Assembly (NCBI GenBank): GCA_029783825.1
Contig: JAREIK010000379.1
Span: 163,340-227,339, forward strand
DNA: 64,000 nt
Source: Sapria himalayana
Taxonomy: Eukaryota > Streptophyta > Magnoliopsida > Malpighiales > Rafflesiaceae
Reading direction: 5' to 3'
How positions within the stretch are numbered: the first letter of the stretch is position 1; the number at the start of each line of letters is the position of its first letter. A program made the position numbers and the translations under genes. This document shows positions 46,841 to 56,840 of this stretch, one piece after another. A model generated the notes under the pieces. The model was not told where the DNA came from. It saw only the letters and a program-made list of their open reading frames with translations, and did not search any database.

Positions 46841-47600
46841 GGTGCATTAACAATACTAAAAACATGTTCAATGATATTTCTTAATCACGTATGACATAAG
46901 TTGAATATCTCATCTCTTCCAATAACTATACCAAAATGACAAAAATCATTCAACTAATAATGAACATTATGATATTGTGCAATAAAATCTCTAATATGTG
47001 TATATGCTGCATACACTAAATAATAATTTCTTTGAAAAATAGAATTTAGTATATTATCATCTTATTAAATAAAAATAGTAATAAATAAAATAAAGCACGA
47101 ATATTCACTTGACGAGAGCATCCAAAAATTTTGTTGTGGTTTACAAATAGTTTTCATCAAGACTCTTAAATCATGACCTATTCATTCTCATCTAACAATT
47201 ACATACTTAAAGTTCATATCAAAATCATAAATTACCGTAATATTTTGAAAATATTCTCTTTCCACGATCTTGATATGATACTTTTTGTTCAATAGGAATG
47301 CATGCATGGATAAGAGTTCTATCAATTGCACCAATACCACCCTACAAAAAAAATAAAAGTTAAAAATATAGATATTTATCTTAATATAAGAATAATAAAA
47401 ATATGTTGAAAATAATAACTTATAAAGATATTATGCCTTAAAAATTTGTCTTAACCGATGATAAGAGATACCATTTGAACTATCATTGAATGATGGAAAA
47501 ATTATCTCTCTTGGGAAGCTCACCATGACCACTAAAATATCATGTAAGTATTTATGAATTATTTGGTCTGAGTGTTAAAATCTATTTTTTAATAATTTGT
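46841..47600 (-). pseudogene. Harbinger transposase, N-terminal and central part
   Basis: DDE transposase of the PIF/Harbinger superfamily. On the minus strand the block GGIGAIDRTLIHACIPIEQ (47290-47345) contains the first catalytic Asp, in the family pattern CIGAIDGTHxxAxxP. It is followed by SYQDRGKRIFSKYY. Later come YLVYAAYTHIRDFIAQYHN (about 46970-47030) and LRNIIEHVFSIVN (about 46860-46900), which hold the region of the catalytic Glu. The gene is then interrupted at 46840 by the copia and ends at 41560-41768. Stops and frameshifts are frequent. Confidence 0.7.
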
Positions 47601-48559
47601 TTTGAAGATTATGACTTATAGTCATTAATAAAATGATTACTTTCTCTTCAACACTCAAATATTTATTATCAATAAGTCATTTTTTTTTCGAAACATGTGA
47701 CATTGAGAAATAAATTCATATTTTTTTCTTTCACATTAGTTCTTAACATATATTAGATGGACCATATAAAACTTCTCGAATGAAAAATAAACTTGTAAAT
47801 GATGAAATAGAAACTCGTTCTTTATCAATAAATACATCTTTTATTTACTGGAGTAATAACACAATCAATCTTTTTTTTTTCATTCTTGTCACTTTTTACT
47901 TTATATCATTATCTTTACTTGATGATGAACTTGAACAATTTGATTGACGAGAAGGATTCTCTATAAGAGCATGTATTTTAAAAAATCATAATCTTTATGA
48001 AATAAAAACATAATAAAATTATTATAACAATGTATAAGGAACAATATCACTGTGTTATGGTGACATCACATCATACCCATTTCAAATATATATACTAATA
48101 TTAAAATGAATTTTTTTATTAATATGTAGAGAATGAGTCTTACAATTATAAATATTAAAATGCAAAAAGTATCTAAAATAAGTCAATCAAAGTACTGTGT
48201 TACAATCATCCATGCAAAATATAGTATATGTATTCCACAAATCCAAAAAATATATTTTAAGTCATTTTTGTAAGTTTTGAAGTCATCACATTTGCTATTG
48301 TTTACTTTTCATTTTCACCCACACAACTATTATATTCTTTCTTCTTACAATACACATTGATTGCAACATAATTCAATGAATTCTCATAAGTTGTGATTTT
48401 CTTCAAAATTATATACATTTTTTCACTTAAAGTCCTTCAAGATTTTCTAATGCATTAATTAGTTGACTCATTTCTTCTTGGGTTTATTCTCTTTTTCCCT
48501 TATATTTTTTCTTAGTACATTATACTTCACTAATATTTCTTAGCAAATTTTTTTCTTTT

Positions 48560-49150
48560 TCTTATTTATTTGGAGTTTTACAAGGCATAAATATAAAATA
48601 TGCTGATGGTTCCTTAGGGCCAAAAGCTATCCCTCCTTCAGAACTTTAATTTTTAGACCCAGTAGCTAATACTCCTCCAAACAATATCTCTAATTTCTTC
48701 ATGTTTGGTAACGTTCTATAATATAATTGTTTAGCTTCTAGATATTGCTATTTAACAAGATAAAAAAAATAAATTAGTCATGCGTGTGTATATATAACAC
48801 CCATTTTAAAGACTTATTTAACTTTATAAAAAAACTACCTACAAATATTCAACCCATTTTAAAGCCTAATTCTATAATATATTCAACCCATTTAACAAGA
48901 TAAATGTGTCCAGTCACATTTAATATTCTATTCTAAGAGAGATTATATTTTCATGCAATCCCACCTATTCTTAAGTTATTTTGACGTATAGTATTTTCCA
49001 AGTAACTTCTCTAGTTCTTTATCAATTAAAGGTCATATATTAGGCTTTAAACTTTCACTTGCTTTAAAGTTTTTATTTATTCTTTGAAGATAAAGATTAA
49101 TAAAGTGGTTTTTTTAATAGGATTAGTCCAATTTGCCATATTAGTTTCAA
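48560..49150 (-). pseudogene. Harbinger ORF1 (MYB/SANT-like protein)
   Basis: PIF/Harbinger elements carry a second gene for a MYB/SANT-like DNA-binding protein that works with the transposase. On the minus strand, reading across stops, it gives NWTNPIKKTT near 49130, LEKLLGKYYTSK and LKNRWDCMKI (about 48930-49010), which match the KQLKNKWDxLK block of Myb_DNA-bind_3, and further on MKKLEILFGGVLATGSKN (48645-48705). The order and strand agree with the transposase downstream. It is not functional. Confidence 0.55.
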
Positions 49151-49259
49151 TATTTTGATTTAATACTGTATAAAAAATTAACAAACATCAATAATTATGT
49201 AGGAGTTGTTTGGTTATCATGCCAAGTATAGAAAAGAGAAAAGAGATGGTGAAGAGATG

Positions 49260-49281
49260 ATATATATATATATATATATAG
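49260..49281. repeat. (TA)n microsatellite
   Basis: About 11 TA units in the Harbinger 5' region. Confidence 0.9.
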
Positions 49282-49867
49282 ACATAAATGTAAGCTTATG
49301 TGGGAATCGATTTTTTTCTTTTTTTTTCAGGATCTTAACCAAAAGCATGAGATCATATGTAAGCTTCCATTCTAATTCATCTTTGTATTTAAATTGTGTT
49401 TGGTACAATTTAACATAAATGGTAATATTGTATTCAATTTAAGAATTTTATTCTGCCTACAAAAATGTAAGATAAACAAGCATACACTAAATAACCTAAT
49501 AACCAATCAACAAGAAATTGAAAAAACTAAGCTTCTAGACTTCTAGAGATAGAAAGAAAAAATGAAGAAGAAGAGTTATCTTGAGAAATCTAAACATTGG
49601 AGGTAGCTGTGGAACCTCAAAGCAAGTGAGCAGAGGGATGAGTGACAGGGTCGGGTAGCTCCCTTATTTTTCAGTCAAGAAAATGAGCAAGAGAAGAGGA
49701 TGGTTTTCCGATCGAGAAGCGAGGAAGAAGAGTAAGAAGGGGGAGATCCAAAAGAAGGGATAGAGCGGATCGATCGTGGTGGCTTTTTTCGAATGGAAAA
49801 AGCCAAATTTCCTTGCTTTTTGGTTTATGTACTTTTTTAAAAAAATTTAGTGATAAGTGAGAAAAAA

Positions 49868-50002
49868 AATAAAAAAACAAACATCTTAATGCCGAAAGCA
49901 AGTTGCTTTCGGCAAAAAGTTATAAAAGCAAACACACCCTATATTTCTTAATGTGAGTAAATGTTTTCTTAGACACGCCTAAATTTTTTTTAGATATATT
50001 GG
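49868..50002 (+). repeat. Duplicated Harbinger end plus flank, copy 1 (left part)
   Basis: This segment recurs at 60738-60871, including the 23-bp hairpin around GAAAGCAAGTTGCTTTC, CACACCCTATATTTCTTAATG and TTTTTTTAGATATNTTGG. Copy 1 continues after the L1 at 60471-60737. Together they form one unit of about 390 bp that is repeated at 60738-61120. Confidence 0.8.
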
Positions 50003-52606
50003 TTTTTTTTGGTAAGTTTATTTTATTAATTTATAAATCATCTCTTTTGATCGATGAATATTATTTTTACAAACTACTTACTTGCTATAGAGGCGTCAAT
50101 CGGGCCTGCCCAACCGGCATGAGGTACGGCACGATTCTGCCATGCCTGGGCCGGCTCAACACGGGAATTTCTCGGGCCCGTGCCATGCCCGACCACGACA
50201 TCGATGATGTCGTGCCGAGGCTAATCAGGCCTCGTGTCATGCCTGACCCGTGGTATGGCCTGCCGGCATGAGATACTGAGAGCTACCTCACCTCCAGCAC
50301 CATACGGATCAGGAAAATGCGTGGGCACGGGTTTGAAGCCACTCTGAATCGACCCATGCCCGAATCCCCCCCCCACTCCAACAGTTAAAAAAATAAAATT
50401 TGAATATTAGTCGTTGGATTTGGGCCTCCAACGGCTAGGGGTAGAATCCGATAGCTATCATGATTCTGCTCCCTAAATATCAATAAAAAATTTAAAAAAA
50501 ACATAATAATTACTTTAAAAAATTAAATTTCATTCCTTTAATCTGTTAAAATCCCCAACCTTTATAAATTTTATATTTTCATTAATATTTATTCTCACAC
50601 TCTCAAATTTTCTTTCAAATTTCTTGCTCTTCTCCCTTTCGGGACCCGGGATTTTGTCATTCAGCTCGGCTTTTCGGGACTAATAACTCGGGTTTGAAAG
50701 TTTGAACTAGACTGTGGTGTATTGTGCACGTGATATACCTCACTGCTTTATGGATATTTTAATTTTTGTTTAGTATTGAACTATAATTTTTAACTTATAA
50801 ATTATTATTTAAAAAAATTATGTGATTTTGTTTACTTTCTCTCTCTCTCTCTAGTCTATCTCTCTAATCTGAATATCTAAAACTATCATCTAGGCTCTAC
50901 CTCATATTTAATAAAAATCCAAAAAATGACTAATACTAATGAAATATATTTAAATTTTAAAAATGAAAATCTTATACATAGGTCTGAGACTGTTGAAACT
51001 TTAGTTTTTTCAGTCATCTCAACCCTAACACCTAAAAAACAAAAAATTAGGATGACTTTTGTAGTTTGGACTCATTTTTATATAATAAAACAGAAAATAT
51101 AGGGGTGAGGAATAAGAAATGACACGGTGCAAATATTGCATGAGTAATTTAACATGTAAGAGTTCGTTTGGGACTGGACACCTTAAGAGGCATGCCAAAT
51201 TATGTACCAAAAAATATGATGCATTATATCCTAGGCAAATCCAACGTAGTACTATATATTTTGAGACTGTATCGAGTTTAGTCTAAAAGTTTACTCCATT
51301 CATATACCACAGCGAGTTGGGTAGGGAAGGCATGACCAAATTTATCATATTGATGGGTCTTCCGATCAGATTTTTGGAAGATCCAATGGTAATGAGCATC
51401 ATGCAGACATATTTTCAGCCTGCTTATAGTAGGATTCCTAGGTCTACATTTAGGAATGACTTACTAAAATTTTATAAATTAGAAAAATAAATAATAATTA
51501 ATGAATTTATGGCATATAGTGGAGTGGTATCCATGACGTCCGATATCTGGATAAGTCACGTTGAATCATCTTATGCACATCTCACCGGTCACTATGTAGA
51601 TTCTAAATAGACAATGAATAAAAAAATTATAAGATTCTCTAAGATTTTTTATCCTCATGATGTTCTGACCATTTTTGAGTTTATGATGAAAATTTTTAAA
51701 AAATATAAAATTCAAACTAAAACTTTTAATATCACATTCAATAACCTATCTAATAATGGAGTAGTGATTAACATGTTTGTTAGGAATATTAGAGACGCGC
51801 CATTAGGAGAGATTATACATGTTAGATACATGTGTCACGTGATGAATCTGATTGTACAACCGGGTATTAATGTGTGTTCCTCCGCGTTGGATAATATACC
51901 TAATGTACTAAAATATATTTGTACTCCTCATAGACAACAAGAGTTTGGTAGTCTCTATTTGTCTGCGAATCTTAAGAATAAGAAATTTAAATTGGATGTG
52001 AGATACCATTGAAATTACGCGTACTTGATGTTGGAGTCATGTGTTAGATACGAACACGTGATATTCAACTATGTTAATAATAAGAGTGACAAACTTATTA
52101 TTAACAACACAAATAAGCTTCAGGAATTTCATTTATAAAATCCTGAAGATTTTTTATGACACGATAATCACGTGTTCATCGGTTTATACTTTCACGACTT
52201 GTATTGTACTCAGGTGCATATGTAATATTAGTATGATGTTTAAGAAGTATCGAGTTGACCCGATACTTAGTCATATGGTTACAGAGATAGAAATCAAGTA
52301 CTTAAAGTACTGGTCCACCCATAGTTATTTAAGGCGCAAGGCGCACTGAGGCGCAAAAGCCTTTTGGGGCCTCAAGGCGCAAGGCACACTTGAGGCGCGG
52401 GCATTTTTATTTGAGGCGCACCCAGCCTAATACACATAAAAATTATATATTTTACTAAATATAGTCTTTAATTTTCATCTAATAATAAACTAAAGAACAT
52501 CAAAGATAAAAATCAAATATTAATAGTGCTCTTATCATCCAAACATTCAAAATTTCAAAATAAAATAATAAAAATTCAAAGTTCTAAAATAAAATAAACA
52601 CTCATG

Positions 52607-53087
52607 TACCTACATCTAAATCTAAATCAAGAAAGTCTTCATCAATATCATCTCCATCATCAATCTTTTACTCTTCCTCTTCTTCATCTTCCTCTCCCGA
52701 TGAATAGATCATCTCTTCATCTTCATCAATCAACGCAAGATTAGGAGTATGTTTAGAGCTAGATGGTCTTGACTTTGGTTTTGGCGTTGGTGTTTGTGTT
52801 TTGCTTGATTTAGCTCTTGTATAAACCCTAAGCTCCGCAGCTCAACTAGCTCTTGCAACATCACCCCATGTTAAATCATCACATTCAAACACCAAATTAT
52901 TTTCTGCAACACTTTCATATTTTATTCTTCCCATCAATCATTCGTTGTTATCATCTATTTCTTTCAAGATAATGGGATCAATGGTATGATGCTCAGTTTA
53001 TCTTTTCATCAAGGTTCGGCTGTACTTAATGTATACCAAATCATTCAAGCGTTGATGGTCCAACCTATTTCTCCTCTTGCTATGAAT
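52607..53087 (-). pseudogene. Last exon of a hAT transposase, with splice acceptor
   Basis: On the minus strand TTTTTTCAG (53088-53096) precedes an exon reading IHSKRRNRLDHQRLNDLVYI, then HHTIDPIILKEIDDNNE, NNLVFECDDLTWGDVARAS and a tail with TRAKSSKTQTPTPKPKSRPS and acidic residues. This order is typical of the region after the hAT dimerisation domain in plant transposases (KxRNRLxxQRLNDLVYVKY, TIDPIxLxEID, DDLTWxxVARA). Three stops interrupt it. The rest of the transposase gene has been deleted from this element. Confidence 0.75.
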
Positions 53088-53479
53088 CTGAAAAAACAAA
53101 TAGTTTTCATGATTATATCTCAATTGTTTTAGTTTTTTCTATTTTTCGTTAATTTTTAGAATTTTTTTCTATTTTTTCTGCATTAGTTTTTTGAAAATTA
53201 CATATTTTTTTCAAAGTATTATTCAAAGAATTTCTCCCTAGTTTTTAAGTAATTTTTTGAAAATATTTTTTTACCTTTTGAAGAATTTTTTCACAACAAA
53301 AATAGGTATAATGAAAAAAATACATTTTGTGCCTCTTTTTTTTCTCATCTCCTCTTCAATCCAGCCTTAAGAGTGTTTTGGGAGGGTTGTTTTGAGGATT
53401 TTGGGAGAGTTGTTTTGAGGGTTTTAGGGTGTAACCCGTGAAAGATGGGGTTTTATAGGGCTTAAAATCACAAAACTCC

Positions 53480-53683
53480 AAAACAACGCCGTTTTGATTT
53501 CTGGAAGACCAAAACAACATCGTTTTAGAGGTGGCATTTCTTTATTTTAAATCAGAACCCCAAAACGACGTTGTTTTGAGGGTTCTGTTTTTTTAAAAAA
53601 TCAAAACCAACCCAAAATGATGTCGTTTTGGGCTGTTTTGATTTTTTAAAAAAATATAACCCAACCCAAAACGACGTCATTTT
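53480..53683. repeat. Five palindromes of the form AAAACGACGTCGTTTT
   Basis: Copies at 53480-53495, 53511-53526, 53562-53577, 53614-53629 and 53668-53683, each with one to three changes from AAAACGACGTCGTTTT. They sit in the 5' subterminal region of the non-autonomous hAT. Subterminal repeats of hAT elements are known to bind transposase; ACGT-core palindromes can also bind bZIP factors. Which applies here is unknown. Confidence 0.9.
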
Positions 53684-53686
53684 GGG

Positions 53687-53960
53687 TTGGATCACTTGAA
53701 TACGTCGTCTTCCCCGACGTGCTCCTCCTGTATTTCATCTGGTTTCGCTTCTCGCCGCTTCTCTCGCCGTTGTTTTGTCCTTCTCCGACAAAATTTTCTC
53801 ATTTCCGACGGCGAATCCGACAAAAAAAAGAGAGGAGAAGAAAAGGAAGAAGGAGAAGAAGGGCGTACCTGGCTCGACGCCTGCCGCCGCCGAAACTGGA
53901 AGTCGACACCTGCTGTGCCTCACCCGCCTGCCCCTCGCTTGAAGCGAGGCATTATTTCTG
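53687..53960. other. GC-rich 5' region of the non-autonomous hAT
   Basis: A GC-rich stretch with open frames on both strands and biased composition (Arg, Glu and Ser-rich in different frames). It is best read as the first exon or leader of the parent transposase gene on the minus strand, but no domain was recognised. Confidence 0.4.
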
Positions 53961-55405
53961 GGAGTGGTGGTGCCTGAGCTTTAGGCGCGCCTTTCATAAC
54001 TATGGGTCAACCGTTTCATCTCTTTATTGTCTCACTGCATGCATTGACCTTAGGATTAAGGTAGAATGAGTAGATAACACTCTGACTTATATTTCCTCCT
54101 GTATTAATTTGGATGACCCACTTGAAGGGTTTATTTATTAGAAGTTGAATCTCCTGTTCACATACTATGATTCTAGATATTGTGGTAGAATAGTGAGAGT
54201 ATGATTACATACATAGATACCTTCTTCGGAGATGATGATTTTTCCATTCAGTTAGCGAGGGGTAAACGAGGGGTAGACCGTTTCATTGGAGCGAGCCTTC
54301 TTGGTACTTAAATATTGATTACTGCTCAATCCTATTACATTCTAATTCTAAGAATTTTGATATATTATAGTGGTAAAAATCATATTAGTCCATTTTTCTC
54401 GTGTTATCTAGGATGACATGAGATCAACTGACTCCTCCGGTGTCAAGCATAAAATCAGAGTTTAATTTTTATGTTGCAGTGAATTTGATTTCGGATAGGA
54501 GATCGAGATTACGTCAAGATATTGTTGAGGTCAGGCCTGTTTGAAGGATTGGGAGGAATTGAGGTTTAACATCCAGGATCATGCTAGAGCTGGGACAGGG
54601 ACTGTATCCGCTACGAAAAGTGGAGTAGTTGATTGTTGATGATGATGATTTATATGATAGTGATTTTGATGTTGCTATTGATGATGATCACGATATACCG
54701 ATTGACGATTGACGTGGTTACCGGTTGCTCCTGCCCGTTGCCAGTCACCAATTGCCAATGTCACGCTACGCCACATGTCATTTGTCATTGTCACTTAATT
54801 TTAATTTTTGATACTTCACGATCATGGACACAGTTGATGATTTTTATTATTCTTGATTCTAATTTTTGATTTAGATATTTTGTTTTGTATTGATTTTATG
54901 CTTTTTTATTTACGTTACGTTGTATTTGCTTTGGTTCGGTATCTATTGGCCGATTTGACATTTGGTTTGCCTTTATTTTTGTGACTTTGTAATTTTTTTT
55001 AACATAATTTTTTGTTTAATTTATTTTTGTGTTTTAATTTTCTATTAAAAATTATATAATTTAACTTTAATAAATTATAATCTAAATTTATTAAAAAATA
55101 ATAAAATAAATTTAAACTTTATTAATATTGTATATTTAACAATTTTATAGTTACAAACTTATAATTTTTAAATATTATCTATATATAATATCTATTTTAT
55201 AAATAGTTTAATACAAAAATTTAAATATTTAAAAATATAAAATTTTTATTTTTTTTAAACTGGCCTGTGCGGGCCTGAAGCACGGTCTGGCCCGACTCGG
55301 TATAATAATCATGTCGTGTCTGGCCCGGCACGAAAGCACGGTCATGCTCACAAAAAATGGGCTGGCTCTGCTCGTCACTTCTTGTTTGACACCTCTAACT
55401 TGCTA

Positions 55406-56174
55406 CCCATAACCCTTTATACCATTTCTCTCTTATTAATCCTTATTGGCTTCCTTTCACTTGCAATTTAAATATAGGTTTTACTCAATTAGTCATAAAT
55501 TTTATATGTTTTATCCATATGTTTTTCTTTGTGATATAGCTATGATAAAAAACTTTAATCTTTTTTCCCATTAAATGCATCTTAGCTTTCGTTCCTACCT
55601 CCCCATAGCATTTTTCGCTGCCTCCATATTGTCTTGTCCGCTTTTAATATTCACAAAAGTATTGAAACCTACCAAGGCCATAATACATATGCTCTATTTC
55701 TACCCTCTTATCTCATTTCTCCATCCTCTTAACACATCTTCAATCTCGTTCAATAAGTGAGACAGAAAAGGAAAATATATAAACAGCAGCAACGGACAGC
55801 AGGCCCTCTCCCAGCACCCTGCACATGATTGCTTCGCGTTCAAGGCTTCCATCTTCAGCTTTACCTGCCTCTCCCCCTTCTGCCTCTCCCTCTTAATGAT
55901 TTTTTCTGCTACTTACCTGTGAGCTAAAAATAGAAAACAACCCATGTCCCTATCTTATATATTTTCCCTACCCTTTTCCCTTTCCCCATCCCTTTAACAA
56001 ATTGTTAATCTTTATTACATATAACTGGCAAATCCAAAAAAATAGAAAACATAAAACAGTCATCCACTTCAAGCTTCTGTCCAGTCAGTTCGTTTTATTC
56101 TTTTCTGTGTGCCTTAACCTATTGCAAATCATCATAACAGAAGCATTCTCTTCCCTATTCATCTTTTCTCATTT
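55406..56174 (-). other. L1 3' UTR (part after hAT)
   Basis: C/T-rich non-coding tail of the second L1. CCTTTATACCATTTCTCTC (55420-55440) aligns with the 3' UTR of the first L1 at about 14459. The remainder of this UTR is at 50011-50087. Confidence 0.6.
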
Positions 56175-56840
56175 TTAACATTCTTCACCTATAAGATCTG
56201 AAGAAACAATATACAAACCATCAAAAAAACTTCTATCTACTATACGGACCAGGGCAGCATGTATTATTCTCTTACCATTATTTCCTATGTTTCTAGTTTG
56301 ATTCATTTTCTGTATTCTAATATACGGGAATCTTATCCTATCTAGTTTTATTAAACTCTTAAATTTATCCGGTATATTAATCTCTGAAAATTCTTGGAAT
56401 CCTTTTCTCATACCTTTTTTTACTAACTTATTGGCTAGGGCATTTGCTTTTCTAAATATATGTTCAATGTATTCATTTAATTCTTTTAATAGTTCTTTGA
56501 TTTCCCCTATAGTTCTCTCAAGTCTCCACAATTCTATTTTTCTATTTACTAGATCAACCAATATACTTGAATCTACTTGAACACAAATATTTTGAAGGCT
56601 AAATTTTTTACAGATTTGTAGGTCTTTAAGCAAGGCCATGCTCTCTGTTTGCAAAGCTGAAGTGGCTACTCCTCTCATTGTATAAGTTTTTATTATTCTA
56701 CCTTCCTCGTTTCTTATAACTCTTCCTGCTGCTCCTAAATCTCTATTGAAACTCTCATCCATATTTAGAACTAGCACACCTTGGGGGGGCTTATTCAAAG
56801 TCAGGGTAAATATAACTGGCCGTTTTCCTTTATCTGTCAC
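56175..56840 (-). pseudogene. L1 ORF2 RNase H domain, open for 221 codons
   Basis: The C-terminal RNase H (RVT_3) domain that marks one group of plant L1 elements and is thought to remove RNA from the RNA-DNA hybrid. Key blocks: LVLNMDESFNRDLGAAG with the first Asp, LQTESMALLKDL with the catalytic Glu, ICVQVDSSILVDLVN with the next Asp, and FRKANALANKLVKKG, where the last catalytic Asp (normally ANALAD) is Asn. It has no internal stop, unlike the rest of ORF2, yet the Asp-to-Asn change would impair activity. It follows the reverse transcriptase in the same element. Confidence 0.8.

Larger units (their letters stand above)
41011..49939 (-). mobile_element. PIF/Harbinger transposon carrying a nested copia
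   Basis: The left end is GGTGCCATTTGTTTTTTATA. The reverse complement of the right end is GGGTGTGTTTGCTTTTATAA. Weaker similarity continues inward for about 100 bp, including GCATTAAGA. TAT flanks both sides (41008-41010 and 49940-49942), in place of the more usual TTA/TAA. On the minus strand the element has a 5' leader (49500-49870), a MYB/SANT-like ORF1 (48580-49150) and a DDE transposase (46841-47600 continued at 41560-41768). Without the copia it is about 3.86 kb. Boundaries are inferred. Confidence 0.65.
52320..54004 (-). mobile_element. Non-autonomous hAT nested in hAT copy B
   Basis: The ends are CATAGTTATTTAAGGCGC and, reverse-complemented, CATAGTTATGAAAGGCGC. GGTCCACC (52312-52319) and GGTCAACC (54005-54012) are an 8-bp target duplication with one mismatch; copy A has the undisturbed sequence at the matching place. 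GGCGC and GAGGC words fill both ends. The minus strand keeps the last transposase exon only. It is thus a deletion derivative of a third hAT family. Confidence 0.85.
51118..54620 (+). pseudogene. hAT transposase with BED zinc finger, split (copy B)
   Basis: N to C: BED finger CKYCMSNLTCKSSFGTGHLK then HAKLC (51125-51205), with the two Cys and the His/Cys ligands all present; FIYHSELGREGMTKFI and GLPIRFLEDPMV (51300-51400); AYSGVVSMTSDIWISH (51510-51560); the longest open part 51614-52012 with KIFYPHDVLTIFEFMMKIF, VVINMFVRNIRDAPLGEI, MCHVMNLIVQPG and LKYICTPHRQQEFGSLYL. Broken frames follow to 52311, where a small hAT is inserted. The gene resumes at 54013 and runs to about 54620 as a dimerisation-domain relic (GDDMRSTDSS region near 54420). 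Stops at 51290, 51490, 51609 and beyond inactivate it. Confidence 0.8.
50088..55397 (+). mobile_element. hAT transposon copy B with exact 8-bp duplication
   Basis: The ends are TAGAGGCGTCAATCGGG and, reverse-complemented, TAGAGGTGTCAAACAAG, fitting the hAT terminal pattern. ACTTGCTA occurs at both flanks (50080-50087 and 55398-55405). GC-rich terminal regions lie at 50098-50290 and 55260-55390. The transposase is on the plus strand. The element carries a smaller hAT at 52320-54004; without it the length is about 3.6 kb. Confidence 0.9.

Noticed and set aside
53687..54069. Plus-strand open frames of 96 and 116 codons
   Set aside because: They lie in the GC-rich end of the non-autonomous hAT, cross its terminal repeat, and have low-complexity Arg/Glu content.
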